Notes under the pieces: generated by a model
Databases searched by the model: none
What the model saw: the letters and a program-made list of their open reading frames with translations, nothing else
Told to the model about the DNA's origin: nothing
Translations under genes and position numbers: made by a program
NCBI GenBank assembly: GCA_014841595.1
Contig: JACYUE010000001.1
Span: forward strand, 1,972,996-2,036,995
Length of the DNA stretch: 64,000 nt
Direction of reading: 5' to 3'
From: Oxalobacteraceae sp. CFBP 8761
GTDB lineage: Bacteria; Pseudomonadota; Gammaproteobacteria; Burkholderiales; Burkholderiaceae_D
In this document: positions 44,592 through 53,385 of the stretch, piece by piece
Position numbering within the stretch: the first letter of the stretch is position 1
How the letters are laid out: every line of letters starts with the position of its first letter

Positions 44592-46079
44592 TCAGGGGTA
44601 CAGGACGATGCGGGTGCCCAGGGACTGCTCGGTCGCCAGGCCTGCGAACTCGCCGTACAGGGAGGTCTGCGTGGCGGGAACCGTCATGAAGAATTTGCCG
44701 ATGCCAAGCACCGTGGCGTCGCTGCCCGTGATCGGGCAAGCGAGCAATGGCAGGTTCAGGACGCGGCGGTTGGCAAGACTCTTGTTACTCGCCGGTGGCC
44801 CTTTGTAAAATTGGGTACCAGTCGTGTAGGAGTAGGGCGTCGGCGTGTCCGCGCTGTCGGGATAGGGTGTAGTCGTTGATGTGGTGGGATTGCCCGGCGT
44901 GTACAGGGTGCTCCATTCGGTCACGTCATACGTTGCATAGCCGGTTGCCGGTTCCGGCGCACCCGTACTGGCGTACGATGTATACTGTACCGCTTTTGCG
45001 TACGACCAGAGCGGGCCGAATTGCACGCCCAGGGTCCCGGCGGGCGCCGTATCGGGGCCTGCAATTGTCCACCGGCGCTCTGTTGTCGCCAACAGCGTAG
45101 CTGACTGCCCCGCGGGCGTCGCGCCCATCCAGGAGGCGCCGCTGTTGAAGGTGAATTCCTTGATATTGATGTCGGCGGGCGCCGTGCGGGCGTCGCAGGC
45201 GTTGGCACCTGTCCCGTAGGTGCCGAAGCGGGAATTGAGCTGCTGCGAGAGAGAATTGATCGGAAATGACGCCGACACCTTGACCGTGCCACCGGACAGC
45301 CGCGACATGGCCATCGTGCCGGTACAGACGAACGGCGCCAGTGTCGCTGTGTCAATGATCGGCGTGGCCTGCGCAACCGGATTGACGATGAAGGTCTGAC
45401 CGGTGGTGGCGCCGGGCAGGTTCAGGTCCAGCAGGTTGTAGCCCACGCCCCGGCGAAAACCGAACTCTTCCAGTTCACCCCCATGGTCGCGGTGGGCATC
45501 CTCACGCATGGCGCAGATGCCCAGCGGGGTGACCTTGATGGCAGAGCGGCCGGCGATGGCGCGGGCGCTGGTGAAGGTGTCAGGGATGTCCGTGAACGTC
45601 CGGAGGAACAGCGTGGCGACGGTCCCGTACTCGGTATCCAGCCTTGCAGTATCGACTTGCACATACAGCAGATCGTCAAAATCTGTCATGGCCTCGCCGA
45701 CCGTGCGCCACGGGCCGGACGGGCTGCGGGCGAATTCGATGGCAACATCCGACCAGGCCATCGTGGCCTTGCCGTACTGGTAGGTAAATCTGTCGCTCCC
45801 TTGCAAAAAGCGCTGCGAGGCGATTTCCAGTGCAGAGGCAATGCCGGCCGCAGTCCCGTCAAGTTCATGCGCGGCCGACAACGCAACGCTGTCAGCGACA
45901 TTCTGGAGTTCCATCTTGCGGTGGGTGACGAGGGACAGGTCGAAGGCCAGCGCGAGAAACCCGAGAATGATGAACATGGCAGACGCGAACATCCAGCTGA
46001 TGACGCCGGTCTGTTTGCCAGGGTGTGGCGGGTGTTGCCGACGCGGGCGCGCCGGCCCGGCATTTTCACTGGGCGACAT
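44592..46079 (-). CDS. TadG-like pilus assembly protein (Tad domain)
   Basis: 495 residues. The N-terminal segment HPGKQTGVISWMFASAMFII is a Tad (PF13400-type) anchor, then DLSLVTHRKMELQNVADSVALSAAHEL, the conserved region of TadG proteins. No von Willebrand MIDAS motif is apparent, unlike the paralogue at 50823-52181. The C-terminal 250 residues are Ser/Thr/Gly-rich and low in charge, consistent with surface exposure. The start at 46079 overlaps the upstream TadE gene by 14 bp. Confidence 0.82.
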   Translation of the reverse strand: MSPSENAGPARPRRQHPPHPGKQTGVISWMFASAMFIILGFLALAFDLSLVTHRKMELQNVADSVALSAAHELDGTAAGIASALEIASQRFLQGSDRFTYQYGKATMAWSDVAIEFARSPSGPWRTVGEAMTDFDDLLYVQVDTARLDTEYGTVATLFLRTFTDIPDTFTSARAIAGRSAIKVTPLGICAMREDAHRDHGGELEEFGFRRGVGYNLLDLNLPGATTGQTFIVNPVAQATPIIDTATLAPFVCTGTMAMSRLSGGTVKVSASFPINSLSQQLNSRFGTYGTGANACDARTAPADINIKEFTFNSGASWMGATPAGQSATLLATTERRWTIAGPDTAPAGTLGVQFGPLWSYAKAVQYTSYASTGAPEPATGYATYDVTEWSTLYTPGNPTTSTTTPYPDSADTPTPYSYTTGTQFYKGPPASNKSLANRRVLNLPLLACPITGSDATVLGIGKFFMTVPATQTSLYGEFAGLATEQSLGTRIVLYP

Positions 46080-46542
46080 AGCGCATCGTGACTTCGCTGG
46101 TCATTGTTATATCGGCAGAGCCCAGGTAATCCATCGTCAGGCTGCCGAGTAGATGATCGTGCAACGTGATTTGCACACTTGTGTGGACCTGCGTAGGCGT
46201 CAGCGCACTGCATGGCTCGCCATCGCATTGGATCCCGATGGCAATGCTATCGGTGAGCGGCACGAGTTCGCCCAGTTCCTGTTGGGCGATCCAGCGGGCA
46301 ATTGCCGGAACGCGTGCTTCGTTGAAGCCACCGCCACCGGTGCGCAGTTCGGCCTGCGTTGCGGTCGCGATGTAGCGCGTGGCATCGTGCGCCGCTTTCT
46401 GCCCCACGCTGTAAAACCATGCGGCGCGCGCCATATAGAGCGGCCCGGCCAGCAGGATCAGAAACAAGGGCAGAATCAGTGCCATTTCGACCGCGACGCT
46501 GCCGGTCACCGAGCTGCGGAATCGCTTGTAGCGTACAACCAT
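46066..46542 (-). CDS. TadE-like pseudopilin
   Basis: 158 residues. ATG at 46542 has a strong GGAGGA ribosome site, so it is preferred over the longer reading from 46569. After a basic leader (VVRYKRFRSS), VTGSVAVEMALILPLFLILL is the TadE-type processing site and helix. It overlaps the following TadG-like gene. It is first of the minus-strand block 46542-43993. Confidence 0.85.
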   Translation of the reverse strand: MVVRYKRFRSSVTGSVAVEMALILPLFLILLAGPLYMARAAWFYSVGQKAAHDATRYIATATQAELRTGGGGFNEARVPAIARWIAQQELGELVPLTDSIAIGIQCDGEPCSALTPTQVHTSVQITLHDHLLGSLTMDYLGSADITMTSEVTMRYVAQ

Positions 46543-46642
46543 GGCGTCCTCCTTCCAGCGTTCGACCATTGCCGATACTAGAGGAAGCCTTTGGTCCCGA
46601 TTTGACTTGCGGCAACTATCGCGAGAGGTGGCGCGATCGTCC

Positions 46643-47650
46643 TCAGCGAATACCGGGTACGCCGACGCGGATCGCGCGCGAAAAATCGCTGCCGTCGATA
46701 TCGGCCTGGCGCGCCCGCGCGTTGATGTGGCCGCGCTGCTGCAGCACCGCGTACGGCACGCCCGGCGTCAGTGCGTCCTGATCGTACGCGTATTCGGCGA
46801 AGTGGCCCGATGCCAGCAGCCGGTAATCGAGCGGCAGGTCGGGTGCGATGCGGTGCGCCAGTTCGTACAGGATCGTCGTGCAGTTGCTGGTGAGCGTGTT
46901 GTAGAACTCGGGCTGGCGGCGCAGTGCTTCGGCGCGTTCCAGGTACGCCAGCAGCACGGCGCGCAGCTGCTCCGGTGTGGCGCGCAGGCGGTACAGGTAG
47001 ACCTGCTCGCCGCGTGCATTGCTGCGCGTGCGGATCAGGTCGCGCTCGTCCGAGGCGATGATCACCTGTTCGAACTTGCGAAAGAAGCCGCCGATCGCGG
47101 AGAAGGTCTCGTGGCGCTCCTTGCGGATTTCGAGCGAGAACACGAGCTGTTTGCCATCCCTGAAGCCGAATGTCACCAGCGTGTGGGCGATGTGCGGCCC
47201 CATCCAGTACGACATGATCAGGTCGGCCGACACGATGCCAGCCAGATCATAGTCACGGGTCTCCCAGCGCGGCGTGTAGTCGGTCTCGGTGCGCCAGTCG
47301 AAGTTGCGCACGTTGTGCAGCACGAGGCGATCGCCGTCGACGCGCGAGACGAGCATGCGCGACACGTCGTCAGCCCACACGCGCTCGTGCGATGGCGTCA
47401 GTGAAAACCACCAGCCCAGCAGCACGGCCAGCGCCACGGCGCCGGTGACCAGCGCCCTGGTGCCGGGCCACTTGCCCGCGCCGCGTGCGATGGCGATGGT
47501 GGCGGCCAGGCCGGCCAGCGACCACAGTGCGATCGCGGCGTAGCCGCCGGGTCTGGACAGCTGGAACCACAGCGCCAGCGCGCCCCAAGCGGTGACCAGC
47601 AACACGCACACGGCAAGGACGGCGCGGGGGACGGGGCGGCTCATGATCAT
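46643..47650 (-). CDS. DUF4105/Lnb N-terminal domain membrane protein
   Basis: 335 residues. Two to three N-terminal membrane helices (residues about 8-80), then a periplasmic papain-like domain with GPHIAHTLVTFGF carrying His and FYNTLTSNCTTILYELAHRI carrying Cys, the conserved pair of the DUF4105 family. DUF4105 is now linked to Lnb-type lipoprotein N-acyl transfer in some bacteria, so a role in lipoprotein or envelope acylation is possible. ATG at 47644 is an alternative start. Divergent from the metallo-beta-lactamase-fold gene. Confidence 0.8.
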   Translation of the reverse strand: MIMSRPVPRAVLAVCVLLVTAWGALALWFQLSRPGGYAAIALWSLAGLAATIAIARGAGKWPGTRALVTGAVALAVLLGWWFSLTPSHERVWADDVSRMLVSRVDGDRLVLHNVRNFDWRTETDYTPRWETRDYDLAGIVSADLIMSYWMGPHIAHTLVTFGFRDGKQLVFSLEIRKERHETFSAIGGFFRKFEQVIIASDERDLIRTRSNARGEQVYLYRLRATPEQLRAVLLAYLERAEALRRQPEFYNTLTSNCTTILYELAHRIAPDLPLDYRLLASGHFAEYAYDQDALTPGVPYAVLQQRGHINARARQADIDGSDFSRAIRVGVPGIR

Positions 47651-47759
47651 CTGCTACTTTCGGAAACGCTGGGGTGGTGCAGTGTAGCGGTTCGGTTTGG
47701 CAACAACAAGCGCCGTCCCGGAGCGCGCCCTGTAGAATGCCGCCTCCAAAGGGGGACCA

Positions 47760-49106
47760 ATGACGACGCCAGGCCTGACCATTTCGCGCATCCTGCATGC
47801 GGGGTACGTATTCGCGTGCGAGGGCGCAACGATCGCCTTCGACACGATCTTCGAGAACCCGTTCAGCCGCAACTGCCATGCATTCCCGGACGTGCGCTTC
47901 GATGTCGCGGCGATCCGCCGCCAGCATTTCGACGCCGTGTTCATTTCGCATTTCCATGACGATCACTGCTCGCTCGACAGCCTCGATTTGCTGGACCGCG
48001 CCACGCCCCTGTACATCTACTGCATCTTCGACGCGTTGTTCGAGATGGTGCGCCAGCTGGGCTTCACGCACGTGCACCCGTTGCGCCTGAACACCCCGGT
48101 CACGGTGGGTCCGTTCACCGTCACGCCGCGCGAGGCGATGGACGTCGACGTCGATTCGATGTTCCAGGTCCAGGCGGCCGGGCAGAACGTGCTCAATGTC
48201 GTCGATTCATGGATCGACGACGACACGCTGGCCCAGTTGATTGGACTGGGGCCGTGGGACATGGTGCTGTGGCCGTTCCAGACGATGCGTGAAATCGAGG
48301 TGCTCACGCCATCGCGCGCCGCAGCCGCGCCGCCCGAACTGCCGGCCGAATGGATCGCGCAGCTGCAGGCGCTGCAGCCGCGCTATGTGGTGCCCAGTTC
48401 GTGCCAGTTCGTACAGGAGCCGTGGTCGTGGTACAACCGCGCGTTCTTCCCGATCACCTATGCGCAGTTTACGCGCGAGGTGGGCGCCGCGCTGCCGGCG
48501 GCATCGGTCGTGCGGCTCGACCCCGGCACGTCCGTGCGGCTAGGCGGCGCCGCGCTGCAACCGGCAGCGCCGCTGGCGTGGCTCGTGCCCGTGGGGCCGC
48601 AGGATATCGACTACGTTTATGAAGGCAATGCAGCGCCGCCATCGACGGCGTCGATCGCGCAGCATTTTGCAGCCCTGAGCGAAGCGCAGATGGCGCGCGT
48701 GCTGGATTACTGCCGCGCGGGTGTGCCTGCCAAGTACAGTGAGGTCGAGGCGGCCTCAAGCTACTTCGACGGCCCGCGCTACTGGCGTTTGTCGGTGTAT
48801 GACCACCAGGGCCAGGCGAGCGTGTTCGATTACCTGCTCGATGGTGACGTGGCCACGCTCGTGACCGAAGCTGGCCCGCTTGGCTGGACGACGGAAATTC
48901 CGGCCGCCAGACTGTATGGTGCGCTCGAACAGGGCGAGTCGCTCACCACGATGTACATGAGGATCAACGACGCACATTTCGATGCCGATGCCGAGCGTGA
49001 CCTGCTGGACGTTGACGTCGTTGACGATCCGCTGATCCGCTGCCTGTTCAGCGATACCTTCGGCGCGTACCAGGCGGCGCAGCTGCGCCGCCTGCTGGCG
49101 CGCTGA
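47760..49106 (+). CDS. Metallo-beta-lactamase-fold hydrolase
   Basis: 448 residues. GGGGGACC is the ribosome site. The N-terminal half has the zinc motif SHFHDDHCSLDS (HxHxDH) at about residues 62-73 and NVVDSWIDDD as the probable Asp ligand region; the family is the UlaG/YtnP-like MBL fold. The C-terminal 150 residues form an added domain (YWRLSVYDHQGQASVFDYLL..., GESLTTMYMRIND) that could bind a sterol- or lipid-like ligand. Substrate unknown. It stands alone between divergent and convergent genes. Confidence 0.8.
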   Translation: MTTPGLTISRILHAGYVFACEGATIAFDTIFENPFSRNCHAFPDVRFDVAAIRRQHFDAVFISHFHDDHCSLDSLDLLDRATPLYIYCIFDALFEMVRQLGFTHVHPLRLNTPVTVGPFTVTPREAMDVDVDSMFQVQAAGQNVLNVVDSWIDDDTLAQLIGLGPWDMVLWPFQTMREIEVLTPSRAAAAPPELPAEWIAQLQALQPRYVVPSSCQFVQEPWSWYNRAFFPITYAQFTREVGAALPAASVVRLDPGTSVRLGGAALQPAAPLAWLVPVGPQDIDYVYEGNAAPPSTASIAQHFAALSEAQMARVLDYCRAGVPAKYSEVEAASSYFDGPRYWRLSVYDHQGQASVFDYLLDGDVATLVTEAGPLGWTTEIPAARLYGALEQGESLTTMYMRINDAHFDADAERDLLDVDVVDDPLIRCLFSDTFGAYQAAQLRRLLAR

Positions 49107-49112
49107 CCGGGG

Positions 49113-49844
49113 CTATTTGCCCAGCAGGCGCAGCGACTGTTCCCAGTCGTCTTCCCAGTCCAGCAGAAAATCGTGGGTCTGGAACGCGCGCCGTAGCGGG
49201 CCCAGTGGTACGCGGTGGAGATCATGCAGGCCGAGCGCCAGCGTCACCGGGTTCCAGACTGCGTTGCGTTTGGACTTGCGCACGCTGGCCTTCACACGCG
49301 CGCCATCGTCACCAAAGATGCCGATGGCATTGTCGAGCGCCGCGCCCAGATCCATGCGCGCATGTGCGGCAAACGCTTCCAGCACCTGCGCCTTGTTGAT
49401 GCCGAAGGCCGACTCGGTCGGCACTTTTGGTTCTGGCGGCGGCGCGGCCGCTGCAGCGATGGCCGCCTGTTCCTCACGCTCCAGCCTAGCCACCAGCTGC
49501 GTCAGGTCCTTCTTCTGGAACCGCAACGCATCGAGCGGGCGTCTGAAGCCCGGCGGCGGCAGGTGCGCGACGATCTTGTAGGCGTCCTTGGTCATCGTCA
49601 TCAACACGTCGTCACTGCCGGCGATCAGGCGCGCGATGTCGTCCTGGAAGAAGATCGGCGCTGCATAACCGCCATTGGCGTCACCGAACAAGTCGGCGTG
49701 GGCCGGGTCGTAGTCGAGCCAGACATACGGCGTGACCGCGTGTTCGAGCAGGCGCGCCAGGGTCCAGGGTGATGCGGTCTGTTGTTCGAGCCAGGTGCAG
49801 GCGTCAAGCAGGGTGGCACGGTAGGGCAGGTCGGTGGCGCTCAT
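49113..49844 (-). CDS. Conserved hypothetical protein with prophage-type C-terminal module
   Basis: 243 residues, cytoplasmic, no enzyme motif. The N-terminal 110 residues are acidic and aromatic (LLEHAVTPYVWLDYDPAHADLF) followed by an Ala/Pro-rich linker. The C-terminal part, INKAQVLEAFAAHARM ... RNAVWNPVTLALGL ... LGPLRRAFQTHDFLLDWEDDW, looks like short proteins often seen in beta-proteobacterial prophages and islands, a resemblance from memory only. No other phage genes are nearby. It is convergent to the MBL-fold gene with a 6-bp gap. Confidence 0.6.
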   Translation of the reverse strand: MSATDLPYRATLLDACTWLEQQTASPWTLARLLEHAVTPYVWLDYDPAHADLFGDANGGYAAPIFFQDDIARLIAGSDDVLMTMTKDAYKIVAHLPPPGFRRPLDALRFQKKDLTQLVARLEREEQAAIAAAAAPPPEPKVPTESAFGINKAQVLEAFAAHARMDLGAALDNAIGIFGDDGARVKASVRKSKRNAVWNPVTLALGLHDLHRVPLGPLRRAFQTHDFLLDWEDDWEQSLRLLGK

Positions 49845-49907
49845 GTCGATTCAGTGGGGAGGGCGTGGCTGGCACCCATTGTAGTGCATGCATTTGCCGG
49901 ATTGGGT

Positions 49908-50558
49908 TCAGCGCCCGTCGCGATTGTGGTCATTGGCGTCCGGCGGCTCGATCCCGCGCGCCGTCGGCAGATGCCAGCCATAGCGGATGGCGGCCAGGCG
50001 CAAGCCGAAGCATAGCGCCGCGCCGACGCAGGCGGTGGGCGTCGTGGGCCACTGCAGCGCGTCGCCGATCACCACCACCGAGGCACCGGCCAGCGCTGCG
50101 ACCGCGTAGATATCCGAACGGAACACGGCCGGCACGTTCGACAGCAATACGTCACGCGCGACGCCGCCGCCAATGCCGGTCAGCATGCCGAGCAGCGCGG
50201 CCATCACGGGCTCCAGCCCGAACACGAGCGCCTTTTGCGCGCCCGCCACGCAAAACAGCGCGAGGCCCGCGCCATCGAACAGCAATACCGGATTGCGCGC
50301 GCGGTGGATGAATGGATGCCAGAAGAAGATCGTGACGCCCGCCAGCAGCGATACGCCGAGGTAGCGCCAGTCTGAAAACGCAGCCGGCGGCGTGGCGCCG
50401 ATCAGGAGGTCGCGCACGATGCCACCCGAAGTGGCGGCCACGAACGACAGCACGAGCACCCCGAACAGATCGAGATGGCGCCGCACGCCGGCAGTGGCGC
50501 CGGACAGCGCAAACACAAAGGTGCCCACCAGGTCGAGCGTGAGCACCAGCGTTTTCAT
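49908..50558 (-). CDS. Trimeric intracellular cation channel (TRIC/YicG-like) family protein
   Basis: 216 residues with seven predicted membrane helices. Two related halves are visible, each with the conserved Gly-rich segment: TSGGIVRDLLIG and IGGGVARDVLLSN. This duplicated GGxxRD pattern defines the UPF0126/TRIC family of potassium or glycine-linked channels. ATG at 50558 is used (MKTLVLTLDLVGTFVFALSG); MGAAMKT at 50570 is an alternative. No functional link to the Tad genes around it is seen. Confidence 0.9.
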   Translation of the reverse strand: MKTLVLTLDLVGTFVFALSGATAGVRRHLDLFGVLVLSFVAATSGGIVRDLLIGATPPAAFSDWRYLGVSLLAGVTIFFWHPFIHRARNPVLLFDGAGLALFCVAGAQKALVFGLEPVMAALLGMLTGIGGGVARDVLLSNVPAVFRSDIYAVAALAGASVVVIGDALQWPTTPTACVGAALCFGLRLAAIRYGWHLPTARGIEPPDANDHNRDGR

Positions 50559-50822
50559 GGCGGCCCCCATGTCGAGGGCAAGAACGGCAAACACGTGAAT
50601 CCACCTTGCAAATGCTGGTGCGCGCGGCACCGAAGACGGCGATTCTAGCGCATGGCCGCGCCTGCTCCCGGATGGACGCCAGCAAATCGGCGTTGACCTG
50701 GTCCGTGTGGCCAGGTGATCGCTCAGCCGAACCGGGCATACACCTTCGCACAGCGCACTGAAGCTGCGCGCGCGTCCCTCACTTTCGACCCGGCGTCATG
50801 CCGATAGGGCTACACCTTGCAT

Positions 50823-52181
50823 TTATTTGGTGATGCGCAAAATGGCCGAGGCCAATCGCGAGAAGCAGGGCGTCAGGTCGTTGTCGGTTGCGGCATAGCA
50901 GTACATGCCGAGCGGTTGGTCAGGTTTCCTGCAGCGTGGAAGCGCGTCGGCGGTATTGGCCATGCACTTCAAAATCATTTCGCCATTGGTACTCGTATCA
51001 GATGCAAATGCTTCTTTCAGGCCTGGGCCAAATCCGAGGGTGAACACATAAATGCCTTCGGATCTGGTTTTTTCAGCGACGCTTTCTGCTAGGTTACGCG
51101 ATGCCCGCAAGACGTTTCGCTCAAGGAGGTATTGGGTGCTGATGTCAGCCGTCACTGAGCGCGGTGTATCTGTCACAATCGGAAATTCCCGGTAGGACGA
51201 CGCAGGGCGTGCGTTGTACCAATCAGGCAGGCTGCGTACTGCTGACTGCAGGTCTCCGCTTCTGTAACTGCCTCTCCAGGTTTTGCATCCCTCGCTTACA
51301 TATTTGAGCCCACTGCTGCTGAGATCACCCAGGCCGCCTTCTTCCAATACGCGGTCCACGGACCCGGGCCGGTTGCAATCGGCTTGATTCTTGAACGTGA
51401 GATACGAGCCGAACGATGTGGGCGCGCCATCGGAGAAAAAGACGACGACGCGCATCGTTGAGCGATTTGCCAACGGGACGGTGTTGAGCTGTTCACGAGC
51501 CCTGTACATGCCTTCAAATGAAGACGTGCCTCCCTTGAAGTTGTATGCGGTAATCTTGCTGTTCATCGATGTACGATCGAAGCCACGCGCCAGTGGGTTG
51601 ATGGGATTGTCCGTTTCGACACCCGCGGCGAAGTGGATCAGTGCGACCCGGTCCTGCGTCACGTTGAACTTGTTGAGGAAGCTTTTGGAGGATGCCCTTA
51701 CCGTCGCTGCGGAACCGACCAGTGAGCCCGACGTATCCACCACCAGCGCCATATCCAGGTCATTCCGGATCGTCTGCGCCGCCGCCACCGGCGTCAGTGT
51801 CGTGAAATTCATGATCTGCATGATCGACACCGGCATCGGCGCCTCGGCAACGACGTCGATTGTCGCCTGGCCGGCGTTGAAGGTCACGCTGGTGCTGGTA
51901 ATCCGTGGCGACGACGACAGATAGTCGTCGGGAATATTGGCGGCGAAGAAGTCGGCGGCCGCTGCCCGTGCGCTGGCGATCTGCTCGGTCTGGTTATTGC
52001 CGGTCGTGACAGCGCGCGCGCCGGCCAGCGCTGCCGAATCCACCGCCGCATTCAGGCGCGCCTTGACCAGATACGCCAGGCCGGCATCGACACACAGGCC
52101 CACGACGGCGAGCAGCACGAACATCGACACGGCCACCATGATGGCGATTGCACCGCGCTGACGGGGAAGATTCGGATTCAT
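50823..52181 (-). CDS. TadG-like protein with von Willebrand factor A domain
   Basis: 452 residues. N-terminal Tad anchor (RQRGAIAIMVAVSMFVLLAV, then KARLNAAVDSAALAGARAV), and a vWA domain from about 143 with the metal-ion adhesion site Asp149, Ser151, Ser153 (VVDTSGS). Later parts contain FFSDGAPTSFG and several cysteines. TadG-type vWA proteins sit at the cell surface and help Flp pilus assembly or adhesion. ATG at 52181 lies one base after the upstream TadE stop. Confidence 0.87.
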   Translation of the reverse strand: MNPNLPRQRGAIAIMVAVSMFVLLAVVGLCVDAGLAYLVKARLNAAVDSAALAGARAVTTGNNQTEQIASARAAAADFFAANIPDDYLSSSPRITSTSVTFNAGQATIDVVAEAPMPVSIMQIMNFTTLTPVAAAQTIRNDLDMALVVDTSGSLVGSAATVRASSKSFLNKFNVTQDRVALIHFAAGVETDNPINPLARGFDRTSMNSKITAYNFKGGTSSFEGMYRAREQLNTVPLANRSTMRVVVFFSDGAPTSFGSYLTFKNQADCNRPGSVDRVLEEGGLGDLSSSGLKYVSEGCKTWRGSYRSGDLQSAVRSLPDWYNARPASSYREFPIVTDTPRSVTADISTQYLLERNVLRASRNLAESVAEKTRSEGIYVFTLGFGPGLKEAFASDTSTNGEMILKCMANTADALPRCRKPDQPLGMYCYAATDNDLTPCFSRLASAILRITK

Positions 52182-52182
52182 C

Positions 52183-52815
52183 TCAGAACACACTCATGGA
52201 ATACAGGTCGGGCCCGAACGTGGGCAGGGTATCGGGGCCGGTGGTAAATCCGCTGACCAGCATGTCGAAACGATAGAACGTCTCGACCACGAAAACGACT
52301 TCGCCAGGGTCGAGCTTGCCGGTCATGACCGACGTGGTGGGGCGGGAAGCGCTGCTGACGCTCGAACATTTGCCGGTGCCGCTCCAGGCGCTGCAGCCGT
52401 ACACCTTGCTCTGCGGGGCGTAGCCGCTCCGGCGAAACCCCTGGACGCGCTCGGCATCGTCCCAGCGGTACTGGTCCAGCACGACACTGCGCGAGACGCC
52501 ATTGGTGACCTCACCCATCACGCGGGTGATGTACATCATTCCGAGTTGATTGACGTTCAGCGGCGGGGCACTGGCCATCAGCGCATTGATCGTGTCTTGG
52601 CTGCTGTCGTCCAGATCCGCGCCGCTGCGCGACAGGATGTTCGCGCCTTCACGCGAGATATTGGTGATGATGATATTGGCCTGCAACGCACGCGCGCCAT
52701 CGATGGCGCACAGCATCAGGACCACGAGCATCGGCAGCAGCAGGGCAAGTTCGACCGCGGCAACGCCATGCTGGCGGTGTGCATGACGTACGGTAGCAAA
52801 CGATATCGGCCGCAT
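52183..52815 (-). CDS. tadE: TadE-like pseudopilin
   Basis: 210 residues. Leader RHAHRQHGVAAVELALLLPML has the pseudopilin processing site (G then Glu at +5) and the membrane helix. The C-terminal part contains a Cys pair (VYGCSAWSGTGKCSS) and ends DLYSMSVF. It overlaps the next upstream TadE gene by one base and is followed after one base by the TadG-like gene, so all three are translationally linked. Confidence 0.87.
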   Translation of the reverse strand: MRPISFATVRHAHRQHGVAAVELALLLPMLVVLMLCAIDGARALQANIIITNISREGANILSRSGADLDDSSQDTINALMASAPPLNVNQLGMMYITRVMGEVTNGVSRSVVLDQYRWDDAERVQGFRRSGYAPQSKVYGCSAWSGTGKCSSVSSASRPTTSVMTGKLDPGEVVFVVETFYRFDMLVSGFTTGPDTLPTFGPDLYSMSVF

Positions 52816-53279
52816 CAGAAATACTCGTTTCGCATGGTGGCGCCGACAGCGAAGCTGTTCTGGCCGTCGGGAAAGAATGCTGACAGCAACGGCGTCGTCA
52901 CCGGCCAGGCGCAGTCGAGCTGAAGTACCACCATCTCGCCCGCGCCGCCAAACATGGTGTTGCTGTAGCTGGTACTTGCATAGCTCTTGCCATTGACCGA
53001 CACAACGCAATTCATGCGCTCGTACATGCCCAGTGAGTTGTCGCGGATCGTCGCGATGACGGTGGCGTAGCGCTGGGCGGTGCTGGTCCCGCCCTCGTTC
53101 GCGCGGCCGGTAATGGCAAAGCGCGCACCTTCACGCACCGCATACTGCATGGTCAGCGTGGCGAAGAACATCATGCTCAGCTCGATAATCCCCACGAGGA
53201 CCAGCATGAACACGGGCGCGATGATGGCCATCTCGACGAGTGTGGCGCCAGATTGACGTTGGGGTGTCTTAAACAACAT
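52815..53279 (-). CDS. tadE: TadE-like pseudopilin
   Basis: 154 residues. QRQSGATLVEMAIIAPVFML is the processing site and start of the helix, followed by AVREGARFAITGRA typical of TadE. Two cysteines (MNCVVSV, LDCAWPV) may form a disulfide. It heads the minus-strand block 53279-50823 and is divergent from the NarL-type sensor kinase gene with about 106 bp between. Confidence 0.87.
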   Translation of the reverse strand: MLFKTPQRQSGATLVEMAIIAPVFMLVLVGIIELSMMFFATLTMQYAVREGARFAITGRANEGGTSTAQRYATVIATIRDNSLGMYERMNCVVSVNGKSYASTSYSNTMFGGAGEMVVLQLDCAWPVTTPLLSAFFPDGQNSFAVGATMRNEYF

Positions 53280-53385
53280 ATTCAGGCAACTGTGAGGGGG
53301 TTTGGACGTTGAATGCGATAAACTTCAAGGATTCTACAGGGCAATAATCACGCCTTGTAACCGTTTTAGCGAGGAGTCAACGCGT

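Noticed and set aside
47697..47738. TTGGCA and TAGAAT as promoter of the MBL-fold gene
   Set aside because: The spacer is about 30 bp, too long for a sigma-70 promoter.
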